A DNA stretch of 64,000 bases from positions 620,001-684,000 of the forward strand of contig CAWJEJ010000003.1 in NCBI GenBank assembly GCA_963841855.1, given 5' to 3'. Below are positions 35,301 through 42,430 of the stretch, in pieces. Made by a program: the position numbers and the translations under genes. The stretch comes from CAXBBB01 sp963841855. GTDB taxonomy: Bacteria > Bacteroidota > Rhodothermia > Rhodothermales > BA12. The notes beneath the pieces were generated by a model. It was not told the origin of the DNA, made no database searches, and saw only the letters and a program-made list of their open reading frames with translations. The first letter of the stretch is position 1, and every line of letters begins with the position of its first letter.

Positions 35301-35467
35301 GCCAGCCCGTCGACGGTCGAGATCCAGATCAGGCCCGAACTGTCCTGAGCGACGGCGTACGTGTCGCGGCTCGGCAGTCCCTGATCCGGCCCCAGATGGT
35401 CGAAGCGCGGCCCGGTTTGCGCACTAGCCGAAGTCGCGATCAGCAGCAGCAGGGCGATACGGGACAT
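32372..35467 (-). CDS. Propeller-type sensor histidine kinase (Reg_prop, Y_Y_Y, HisKA_3, HATPase_c)
   Basis: Start at the ATG at 35467 with a signal peptide (SRIALLLLIATSASAQ). About 1,031 residues. Residues about 20-650 are two-component-regulator propeller blades (GLPSRDTYAVAQDSSGLIWI, GTLWFSTPRGLG). A Y_Y_Y domain follows (about 660-740: YRYRLSGVDSDWRIA), then one TM helix (AWAWMLGIALFGGLMAAAW), then HisKA_3 with phospho-His in ARDLHDGPVQGLYRL (about 825) and HATPase_c (ALQNVVRHAAA, DDGQGF, FGLAGAAER). Unlike hybrid kinases of Bacteroides PULs, no receiver or AraC domain is fused; the separate NarL-type regulator downstream fills that role. The signal sensed in the periplasm is unknown. 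Confidence 0.92.
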   Translation of the reverse strand: MSRIALLLLIATSASAQTGPRFDHLGPDQGLPSRDTYAVAQDSSGLIWISTVDGLARWDGYRMRTFFHDSDVPGSLPDDHVTPLAVAPDGTLWLGTRLGAATFDVRTESFVPVPADEACAGGVTRIAFDSQGDAWAVVADRVCRVIDGQLTYVVIGGKAERIAVLSMTTPADGGLAVFSRNDDVAQVCWTDADLCEALAPAAKGAYMGIAFEGDVYAWPIGEMGEERSLLRLRPGVPAEPIGLVLVLSRALVGGGDATTSSDGTFWVPTLDGIDVLSIEARTVSTLRADPADQASLGGRSVRGVLRDRAGTRWAAHDNGVSVWHRQRYPFGYATAAQTPGSLSDQRVNGMVVARDGALWVATNDGLNRRPRGSEAFEAVRPTLPSMRADRSFGAAFWSVFQEADGRMWIGAKRWGLLEAIPDGPSYRLEPQPGLVARVGEVRQSNQSYVAWGGVRHVTQDSRGRLWMSGGDVLAVRDRGEWTAFYVPPGGPLAWANVVHEDVRGRLWLGGDDGLRRIRETPDGPRADDDAITPGRMWSIAQTPADSSALYLGTVGDGLMRFVPGTGVTRRWDRSDGLDESTAFGVVADEAGTLWFSTPRGLGMLAPHSDVPRLFTGADGLGTSAFDLMSYARDAQTGRLYFGGPDGLVDFDPRVVSSPTADVQPVVSGVRVGDLDVPYGSDTLRLARDHAAVEVRFASLDYANPPAMRYRYRLSGVDSDWRIATGPDPVAQYAALPPGTHRLDVFTSDGPDARGAMLVVVVPRAWYEQAWAWMLGIALFGGLMAAAWQAVDRRRRSEEEHRQAEASELRARLTAARERERVRLARDLHDGPVQGLYRLGHQLDELEETLSLGQTEAVASARKGVPQARASVGALATELRGVLTHLRPTIVEHLGLTRAIDAELRRLSARYPDTSFAAGWQADASALSTAVQLALYRIAQEALQNVVRHAAARRVDVSLMRENRTLVLTVRDDGQGFVSPPSLLDLARDEHFGLAGAAERAQEVGAAFRLHSAPGQGTTVTVRVGPTAKIDK

Positions 35468-35492
35468 GCGGACGAGTGGCGGTCGGTCCAAT

Positions 35493-35978
35493 CTACCGAC
35501 TGCGCTCGGCCTCGCCCGCATAGATCGGCAATCCGTCTCCGGCGTGGTGGGCGAAGAGCAGCGCCGTCTCGATGCGGGCGACTTCGGGACGCTCGGTGAA
35601 CGCCGCCAGTGCCAGTTCGCGCAGGTGGTCGGTGTCGCGCACGGCGACGTGGACGAGCGCGTCCGATGCCCCCGTCGTGTGGAACACCTGGACGACTTCG
35701 GGAAGCGACCGGGCGTGGGCGAAAAACGACTCGACGAGCGCGCGCGCGTGCCGACGCAGCTGCACGCTGACGAGCGCCTGGATCCCGACGCCGACGCGGC
35801 GGGGATCGACCGACGCGTGGTAGCCCGACAGCGTGCCGTCGGCTTCCAACCGGCGCGTGCGCTCGAGCGCGGTCGACGGCGCGACGCTCAGCGACGCGGC
35901 GATCTCCTTGTTCGACATCCGCGCATTGTGCTGCAGCAGGCGCACCAGGGCGCAATCGGTTTCGTCGAGAGGGCGCAT
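35493..35978 (-). CDS. Lrp/AsnC-family transcriptional regulator
   Basis: 161 residues. N-terminal HTH: LDETDCALVRLLQHNARMSN, KEIAASLSVAPSTALERTRR. C-terminal RAM/ligand domain: VQALVSVQLRRHARALVESF-type strands, then VVQVFHTTGASDALVHVAV and VARIETALLF. Members sense amino acids and form octamers. The gene is divergent from a PLP-dependent sulfur-amino-acid enzyme, with a good palindrome between them, so methionine or cysteine metabolism is a plausible target. Its stop is 26 bases from the sensor kinase start, on the same strand. Confidence 0.9.
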   Translation of the reverse strand: MRPLDETDCALVRLLQHNARMSNKEIAASLSVAPSTALERTRRLEADGTLSGYHASVDPRRVGVGIQALVSVQLRRHARALVESFFAHARSLPEVVQVFHTTGASDALVHVAVRDTDHLRELALAAFTERPEVARIETALLFAHHAGDGLPIYAGEAERSR

Positions 35979-36027
35979 GGCGGGTCGATTCCGAATAGTC
36001 TTCGGCCAAACTAGCGATGCTCCGCAC

Positions 36028-36052
36028 GTTTGCTACTATGAGAGGAGCAAAC
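36028..36052. promoter_or_regulatory. Palindromic operator candidate between lrp-like and PLP-enzyme genes
   Basis: Arms GTTTGCTACT and AGGAGCAAAC (9 of 10 positions symmetric) surround a 5-base centre. The site ends 15 bases before the PLP-enzyme ATG and lies 50 bases upstream of the divergent regulator start. This is a standard position for Lrp/AsnC autoregulation and control of the neighbour. Confidence 0.65.
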
Positions 36053-36066
36053 CCGACCGTTCGATC

Positions 36067-37236
36067 ATGCACGACCTGACCACACGCGCCGTCCACGCCG
36101 GGCGCCACGACTTGACCGATCTGGGCGTCCACGCGCTACCCATCGACCTGTCGACGACCTACCCGTTCACCGACCTCGACAGCGCGACGGCCAGCCTCGA
36201 CGCTCTGGTCAGCGGCGACGCGTCGGCGCCCAACCCGATCTACGCGCGCCTGCACAACCCGACCGTCGCCCGGATGGAAACTGCCTTCGCCGACCTGGAA
36301 GAGGCCGATGCTTCGGTCGCGTTTGCTTCGGGCATGGCGGCGATGACCGCCGTCCTGCTCGCGGCTCGGTCAGACGGCAACCACGTCGTCGCGACGCGCC
36401 CGATCTACGGCACGACCGACCACCTGCTCTCGTCCACGCTGTTGGGCTTCGAGGTCACGTGGACGACGCCCGGCGGTGTCGCCCAGGCGATCCGGCCCGA
36501 TACCGCCCTCGTCATTACCGAAACGCCCGCCAATCCGACGCTCGATCTGGTCGATCTGGCAGCCGTCGTCGCCCAGGCAAACGGCGTCCCCGTCGTCGTC
36601 GACTCGACGTTCGCGACGCCTGTTTTGCAGCGTCCGCTCACTCATGGCGCCGCCCTGGTGCTCCACAGCGCGACCAAGTTCATCGGGGGCCACGGCGACG
36701 TCGTCGCAGGAATCGTGGCGTGTGGGGATGCGTGGGCCAGGCGGCTACGGCAGATCCGACTGGTGACGGGCGCGATCCTGCATCCGCTGGCGGGCTACCT
36801 GCTCCATCGCGGCCTGCAGACGCTTCCGCTGCGGATCCTTCGTGCTCAAGACACCGCGACGGATCTCGCCCAACGACTCGCCACCGACGACCGCGTCGGG
36901 CAGGTTCACTTTCCCGGCCTCCGCGGTGGCGATCCGCACGGCCTGATCGGTCGGCAGATGGATGGTCCCGGCACGATCCTGGCTTTCGAGATGCCCGGCG
37001 GACACGACGCAGCCGCACACGTCCTGCGCGCCGTCCGACTTGCTTTGCCCGCCGTCAGCCTGGGATCGGTCGATACTCTGATCCAGCATCCCGCCGGGCT
37101 GACGCACCGCGTCGTATCCGAAGAAGGACGCGCCCAGGGCGGCATCAGCCCGGGACTCTTGCGCGTCTCGGTCGGACTGGAGAGCGCCGACGACTTGTGG
37201 GCGGATCTGTCGCAGGCCATCGCATCGGTGGAGTAG
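36067..37236 (+). CDS. Cys/Met-metabolism PLP-dependent enzyme (transsulfuration family)
   Basis: The ATG at 36067 (MHDLTTRAVHAGRHD) is chosen as the standard family N-terminus; the 78 upstream codons overlap the regulator. 389 residues, normal for the family. PLP Lys204 is in SATKFIGGHGDVVAG; PIYARLHNPTV, FASGMAAMTAVLLA, RPIYGTTDHLL and DSTFATPVLQRPL are family motifs. The YG.T site has Thr where methionine gamma-lyases have Cys, so cystathionine gamma-synthase/lyase-type activity is more likely, but the exact reaction cannot be set by eye. Probably regulated by the divergent Lrp-like protein. Confidence 0.88.
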   Translation: MHDLTTRAVHAGRHDLTDLGVHALPIDLSTTYPFTDLDSATASLDALVSGDASAPNPIYARLHNPTVARMETAFADLEEADASVAFASGMAAMTAVLLAARSDGNHVVATRPIYGTTDHLLSSTLLGFEVTWTTPGGVAQAIRPDTALVITETPANPTLDLVDLAAVVAQANGVPVVVDSTFATPVLQRPLTHGAALVLHSATKFIGGHGDVVAGIVACGDAWARRLRQIRLVTGAILHPLAGYLLHRGLQTLPLRILRAQDTATDLAQRLATDDRVGQVHFPGLRGGDPHGLIGRQMDGPGTILAFEMPGGHDAAAHVLRAVRLALPAVSLGSVDTLIQHPAGLTHRVVSEEGRAQGGISPGLLRVSVGLESADDLWADLSQAIASVE

Positions 37237-37257
37237 GCTCTCGGTGGAGCAGACGTG

Positions 37258-40200
37258 CTACTCACCCTGCCTCGGAAAGACAGCCGTGTACCCGTCGACG
37301 ACGTTGCCCGGGCCGTCCGGCGGGGCCCAGCGCGCGTCGGCGGGCGTCTTGACGACCGGTGCCCAGGGGTGCTGAGCGGGCGGATCGACGAGGGTGCGCT
37401 CGACACGGTTGTAGCGCGCAAACCCGCCGTGGAAGTTGACGTCTACGTAGAGGCGGCTGCCGACGATGCGGTTGTGCGAGGCGCCCCACTGGAACACGAC
37501 GTGCCGGATGCCTCGAATGTCTGCGTCACGCAGGGTGCAGCGCTGGGCTTGCGAGAAGCGGACGTAGCCCGTTCCGCCTCCGCCTTTGTTCCACGCGCCG
37601 TTAACGACAACGCGTGCGCTCTCGACGGCGTAGCTGCGCTCAATCGCCAGGGCGTGCTTGCCGGTCATCTCGATCGCTACGTCGCGCACGCCTCCGCCCT
37701 GAGCCCACAGGTAGCGAATGCTGCTCACCTGATACCCGGGATAGAGGTTTTCATAGACGAAAGCGGCTTCGGCGGGACGCGCTCCAGGAATCTCGTGGCG
37801 GATGCCGAAGCGTTCCAAGACAACGTTTTCAGCCGGGCGAATCAGTCGCACGTCGGCTCCGGGGGGTAGGTCGAGGTCGAGAGAGCGGAGCGTCGAAACG
37901 CGGTCGCCCACTACGGATGCGACGGGGCTGAAGAACTGCTGCACCTGCGGATAGCGCTCGTCCCACCGCTCACTGCCCAGCGCGCGCAAAAAGGCGTCGT
38001 CGTTTTCGGCGGAGAACCAGAGCAGCGTGCCTCCGGGCAGATCAGCCGCATTGTCGGTAAGGCGGATGCGGCGGCTACCGCGCAGAGCTGTGTCGGCGAC
38101 CTTGCCGACCGATCCGCCCCGGTCGCCCTCGACGAAAAAGGCAGCTTCGCCCTGCCCGGCTGCCTCTTTGGTCATGCGCACGACGATCTGTGTCTGGTCC
38201 ATGCCTTCGCCGCGGATCGTCACGTTGGAGCGCGTCACTCGGACGGGAGCGTCGAGGTAGAGTAGGCCAGCGGGCAGGAGCAGCGTGCCGCCTCCGGCCA
38301 AGTCGTCGAGCGCGGCGCCAAAGGCGGGCGAGTCGTCGATGCTATCGTTGGCCCTTGCGCCATAATCGGTCAGGCGGATGGTGCGGTTGGACGGCGTCAG
38401 CGTCGGTGTTGGCTCGGCCGTTGGGACGCGCTCGCGCTCGTCTATCTCACGATCCGTCTCAAACTCGCGCTCGTCGTCACCGGTGGAAGCAGGCGTCGTG
38501 GCCGGTGTGATCGGCGCTACGCCGGGGCGAATCGGCTCGGCCTCGAACTGGTCGCCGCGCGGTGGTTCGGGGCGCGGAAGCGGATCCGTGGACGTGCGGA
38601 CCGGCGTGCGGTCGACAGGCTCGGGCTCGGCTCGGTCCGACGCCGGGCGGACGGGGCGCCGGTCGGGCTCCTCGTCTCCGGTCCAGCTGACGATGGCGCG
38701 CTCGACGGCGCTGGGGAAGTCGAACAGGTTGGGGGTCCGAAACACGCTCGTCAGCACGCCGACGAACAGCAGCAGCGCCAGCAGCGAGAGGATCATCTGG
38801 AACGTCGGCACCCAGCGGCGCGACAGGGGAAGCTTCTTGCCTTCGTCGCCCGACGATTTGGCTTTGCTCCACTTCTGCTCGCCCAGATTGAAGAGCGCCC
38901 GCACCTTGACGATCGAGCCGACCCACTGGTCGTAGAGTTGCAGCGGCAGGTCGACGATGCGCATCCGGTGGCCCTGGAGCACGAGCACGAGGATCTGGAA
39001 CAGGCGCACCATGATGATCCAGGCGACGTAGAACGCGGCGAACCACGGCGTCACGAAGATGGTTAGCAGGAGCATGGCAAACGGCGCGATCAGCGTCGTC
39101 CACATCGAGATGCGCTGGTCGAGGACGGCGTACCACACGAAACCGCCGACGCGTTTGGGTCCCAGATCGAGCGTGCGCTGGTTGGTGCGCATCGTGTTGC
39201 CGTTCCACCTGAGCATCAGGCTGCGCGACAGCTTGAAGAAGTTCTGCGTGCGCGTTTCGAGCGAGTAGACGACCACGTCGGGCAGGTAGAACATCTCCCA
39301 TCCATTTTTGAGCAGCACGAACCACGTGCTCTTGTCGTCGCCCATCAGGAACCGGATGCGGCCATACACCCAGTGCTGGATGTGGTCGTCCTCGAGGTAG
39401 CTGACCATCTCGTTGCTCAAGACGGCGTCGGCGCGGAAGACGCTGTAGCGGCCGGTCAGCGTCAAGACCTTGCGCGACAACGCGATCGACTTCATGACCG
39501 AGTGGCGCTTGATGAACTTGAGCGAGAACCACTCGCGCACCAGGGGCGAGGCGCGGTAGATGCGGCCCAGCTCGTCGGTCGTCAGCGCGCCCAGTTTGGG
39601 AAATGCCTTGAAGTAGGGCAGGCACTGGGCGACCGTCCCCTGGCCGACTTCGGTATCGCCGTCCATGAAGATGATCACGTCGTCGTAGGCCGATTCGGCG
39701 TCGGCACCCGAGGCGCGCAGGTCGTCCGATCGGATCTGTCCGATGACACGCAGCGCGTCGGCCATGGCTTTGCGCTTGCCCTTTTCCTGGCGCAGATACG
39801 TCATGCGCAAGTTGGGCGGATGGCCGTGCTGGAGGAGCAGGCGGCGGTAGAGGTCTTCCTCCTCGTCCGAGCCCAGCGTCGCGACGGCGTGCACGTCGAT
39901 GTGCGGCAGCGCGCGAATCTCACGTGCTAGCGCCTCGACGACGCGCGCCGTTACGCCTGGATCCTCGAAATAAGACGGAATCAGGAAGTACAGCCGCTGG
40001 GGCCACGGATTGCGCTGGCTCTGGGCGCTCGCCCTCAGCGACGGGTAGACGAACTGCGTGTAGAAAAAGCCGCGCACCAGGTGCGTCACGAACCAGCCAT
40101 AGCGCCACAGCCCGATCACGCCGATCAGGATCAGCCCTTCTTCTTGTCGGATGAGCACTTTGGCGCGCCACGCCCAGCCCGGAAGGGCAGCCAGCACGAC

Positions 40201-40305
40201 GGCGAAGATGATACCCCACACCAGAGTGGGCAAGACGGCCGTCGCGAGCGACGCGCTGATCGTCGGTCGGTGGGGCGATCCGTGTAGGGGTTGTCCGTCA
40301 GCCAT
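37258..40305 (-). CDS. Alg8-like GT2 polysaccharide synthase fused to a C-terminal pectate-lyase-type beta-helix
   Basis: 1,015 residues. Two N-terminal TM helices (about 20-80) precede a processive GT2 domain. FMDGDTEVGQG (near 212) carries the DxD-type metal site, YLEDDHIQHW (near 303) the catalytic base, and SRSLMLRWNGNTMRTNQR (near 360) the RW acceptor motif in the form seen in Alg8 mannuronan synthase. TM helices follow at about 395-465 and 515-540. A Pro/Arg/Glu-rich linker (about 550-640) leads to residues 640-1015, which open TIRLTDYGARANDSIDDSPA and continue with beta-helix rungs (VTRSNVTIRGEG, RVVVNGAWNKGGGGTG). This is the Pectate_lyase_3/AlgG-like pattern. It is the last gene of an operon; polymer and the activity of the beta-helix (epimerase, lyase or binding) are inference. 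Confidence 0.82.
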   Translation of the reverse strand: MADGQPLHGSPHRPTISASLATAVLPTLVWGIIFAVVLAALPGWAWRAKVLIRQEEGLILIGVIGLWRYGWFVTHLVRGFFYTQFVYPSLRASAQSQRNPWPQRLYFLIPSYFEDPGVTARVVEALAREIRALPHIDVHAVATLGSDEEEDLYRRLLLQHGHPPNLRMTYLRQEKGKRKAMADALRVIGQIRSDDLRASGADAESAYDDVIIFMDGDTEVGQGTVAQCLPYFKAFPKLGALTTDELGRIYRASPLVREWFSLKFIKRHSVMKSIALSRKVLTLTGRYSVFRADAVLSNEMVSYLEDDHIQHWVYGRIRFLMGDDKSTWFVLLKNGWEMFYLPDVVVYSLETRTQNFFKLSRSLMLRWNGNTMRTNQRTLDLGPKRVGGFVWYAVLDQRISMWTTLIAPFAMLLLTIFVTPWFAAFYVAWIIMVRLFQILVLVLQGHRMRIVDLPLQLYDQWVGSIVKVRALFNLGEQKWSKAKSSGDEGKKLPLSRRWVPTFQMILSLLALLLFVGVLTSVFRTPNLFDFPSAVERAIVSWTGDEEPDRRPVRPASDRAEPEPVDRTPVRTSTDPLPRPEPPRGDQFEAEPIRPGVAPITPATTPASTGDDEREFETDREIDERERVPTAEPTPTLTPSNRTIRLTDYGARANDSIDDSPAFGAALDDLAGGGTLLLPAGLLYLDAPVRVTRSNVTIRGEGMDQTQIVVRMTKEAAGQGEAAFFVEGDRGGSVGKVADTALRGSRRIRLTDNAADLPGGTLLWFSAENDDAFLRALGSERWDERYPQVQQFFSPVASVVGDRVSTLRSLDLDLPPGADVRLIRPAENVVLERFGIRHEIPGARPAEAAFVYENLYPGYQVSSIRYLWAQGGGVRDVAIEMTGKHALAIERSYAVESARVVVNGAWNKGGGGTGYVRFSQAQRCTLRDADIRGIRHVVFQWGASHNRIVGSRLYVDVNFHGGFARYNRVERTLVDPPAQHPWAPVVKTPADARWAPPDGPGNVVDGYTAVFPRQGE

Positions 40306-40306
40306 A

Positions 40307-42430
40307 TTACCTCAGGCGCCCTGAAAGAATCGTGCCCAACCCAACCTCGACTTCGCTGTCGGCTTGCATGCCCGACGAAACACCCTGAGGAAGCTCGTCG
40401 AGCAGGATGCGGACGGGGATCAGCGCCTGCTGGTCGGTCAGGATCTTGCCGGTCCCAGTCTCGCCCAGCGCCAGTTGCCCGATGGCGACGACGTGCCCAG
40501 CAACCGACTCTCCCGCAGCGGGGAAACGAACCGTAGCGGCCGCATTGGTCTGAATCAGCCGCGACTCGCGGAAGGGGAAGTAGGCCAGCACGAATGGGCG
40601 CGCATCGGTCTCGATCGTCATGACGGCGCTTCCTCCCTCGACGTAGCTGCCTGCGTTGCGGACGAGTGTCGCTACGACGCCGCCAGACTGGGCGACGACG
40701 CGGGCCTGCTGGACGCCTTCGGCGGCGCGCTCGAACGAAAGCTGAGCTTCGCGGAGACGGGCTTCTTGCTTGGTCAGGTCGCGCTGCAAATCGATCAGGC
40801 GCAACTGGTTGGACAGGCGCTGGTTGCCCCGGCTATTTCCGCCCGACGTGTAGGTGCGCCCGCCACCTCTGACGGCGGTCAGGTCGGCGGCGCGAGCCTG
40901 GCGCATCGCCTCGGCCTCACGAGCCTCGGACTGGACTTCTTCGTAAGCGCCGCGCGTCATCGCGCCGCCCGCCAAGAGCCGCTCGGCGCGGACGGCCTCC
41001 TCGGCAGCCTGAGCCGCCTGAATCGTGGCGGCTTCGAGCCGAGCGCGCGACGCCTGAATCGCCGCCGGGTCGACGCCCTGACGGACGACGGTCGGCTCTA
41101 CGAAGTCGTCGCTCGGCGATCCCGACACTAGCGCCTGAGCCTCGCGCAGCGCATCGCGCGTCTGATCGACCAGCAGCGCCTCGGACTCGACGGCCGACTG
41201 CAAAGCTTCGAGTTCGACGCGCGCCGACTCGTCGTCAAGCGCGAACAGCGGATCGCCGACGGCCACGATGCTTCCTTCGGCGACGAGCACTTCGGTGATG
41301 CGGCCTTTGACCGGCGCGGTCACTTCGATGGTCTGCCCGCGCAGCGACGCCTGGACGCTCTGCACGTTGGAGCGCTGGTAAAGCATCAGGAAGATGATCA
41401 TCAGCAGTAGAAACGCCAGCAGCAGGTAGAACGCGATGCGGCCGATGTAGCCCTTCTTGTCCTCCTCGCGGTCGTCATCGGAAAGGGCAGGCGTCGTCTC
41501 GCCTTCGGGCGACACCGCGACGGCCGCCAAACCCGACGGGGATGATCCAGAGCGGGATGGAACGGTCTCGTATGGAGCGTATCCGCTGTTGCCATAGGGA
41601 GCCAGCGCGGTCGTCGTAGACGGCGCACCGTCGTAGGCGCCGGAGTACGGATCCGAATCGGCGTGGGCGGGCTGCTGACGCGAGCGGGCCACATCGGCAG
41701 CCAGATCACGGTCGATTTCTTCCTGCGTCGGGAGCACGGCCGCGCCTTTGTAGCCGGACTCGCTCAGGTCGTCGCCTTGCTCGTCGCGGACGCTGTAGCT
41801 GCTATCGGTGTCGCCGTCGGAATAGCCGTACGGATCGTCGCTGGCTTGGTACTGCGTTTCGGGTGCGGCATACGCATCGGGTGCGGCATACGCAGGAGCG
41901 AACGCAGGCGCCGCATAGACGGGCGCTGCATAGGCCGGAGCCGGCTGAGGGCGGAGCGGCGAGGGGCGCGTCGGCGCTTGAACAGGGTGGGAAGCGGAGG
42001 CCGCGGCGACGGACTGCTGCTGCTGCTGCTGCTGCTGCTGCGCGTAGGGCGACGTGGTGCGCGCTCCAGTCGATTCGGGCACGGCGTAGGGAAGCGTAAA
42101 CGTGTCGTTCGGCATGTAGTACGACGCAGGCTCGGACTGCTCGTCGTCGCCGGTGTCGGGGACGGGCGTGCTCAGGCCGTTGGGCAGCGCGAACGTCGCC
42201 TCACCGTTCCAGAGATCGACGATAATGGCCGTAACGGTCATCTTCTCGGCTTTGCCGTTTCGCTCGGCGGCCAGCACCAGTTGGAGCGTATCGCCGATGC
42301 GGTTGGGCGCGAACGGGTTCTCACCCGGCGCCATACCTCCGACGATCAGCCGCTCCTTGGTGAGCGACGAGACAGGGTAGGTGGACCCGCCGTAGCGAGC
42401 CGTGAAAGTGGGACGTTCGGCCATGATCAT
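40307..42430 (-). CDS. Alg44-like protein: PilZ-like N-domain, disordered linker, TM helix, HlyD adaptor domain
   Basis: The ATG at 42430 overlaps the TolC-gene stop (ATGA), which fixes the start; the much longer open frame upstream is noise over that gene. 707 residues. About 5-85 look PilZ-like (YPVSSLTKERLIVGG, RIGDTLQLVLA, TVTAIIVDLWNGEATF), but RxxxR and D/NxSxxG are missing. About 90-325 is low-complexity, including nine Gln in a row (near 130-139) and YAAP repeats. A TM helix (IAFYLLLAFLLLMIIFLMLY, near 330-350) is followed by a periplasmic HlyD domain with biotinyl-lipoyl halves and a long coiled coil (VTAPVKGRITEVLVAEGS, ARLREAQLSFERAAEGVQQA). The gene ends one base before the synthase start. 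It should link synthase and outer-membrane channel. Confidence 0.8.
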   Translation of the reverse strand: MIMAERPTFTARYGGSTYPVSSLTKERLIVGGMAPGENPFAPNRIGDTLQLVLAAERNGKAEKMTVTAIIVDLWNGEATFALPNGLSTPVPDTGDDEQSEPASYYMPNDTFTLPYAVPESTGARTTSPYAQQQQQQQQQSVAAASASHPVQAPTRPSPLRPQPAPAYAAPVYAAPAFAPAYAAPDAYAAPETQYQASDDPYGYSDGDTDSSYSVRDEQGDDLSESGYKGAAVLPTQEEIDRDLAADVARSRQQPAHADSDPYSGAYDGAPSTTTALAPYGNSGYAPYETVPSRSGSSPSGLAAVAVSPEGETTPALSDDDREEDKKGYIGRIAFYLLLAFLLLMIIFLMLYQRSNVQSVQASLRGQTIEVTAPVKGRITEVLVAEGSIVAVGDPLFALDDESARVELEALQSAVESEALLVDQTRDALREAQALVSGSPSDDFVEPTVVRQGVDPAAIQASRARLEAATIQAAQAAEEAVRAERLLAGGAMTRGAYEEVQSEAREAEAMRQARAADLTAVRGGGRTYTSGGNSRGNQRLSNQLRLIDLQRDLTKQEARLREAQLSFERAAEGVQQARVVAQSGGVVATLVRNAGSYVEGGSAVMTIETDARPFVLAYFPFRESRLIQTNAAATVRFPAAGESVAGHVVAIGQLALGETGTGKILTDQQALIPVRILLDELPQGVSSGMQADSEVEVGLGTILSGRLR
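42013..42040. repeat. (CTG)n microsatellite encoding poly-Gln
   Basis: About nine uninterrupted CTG triplets (CAG on the coding strand) inside the linker of the Alg44-like gene. Being in-frame, slippage would change only the glutamine number. Confidence 0.8.
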
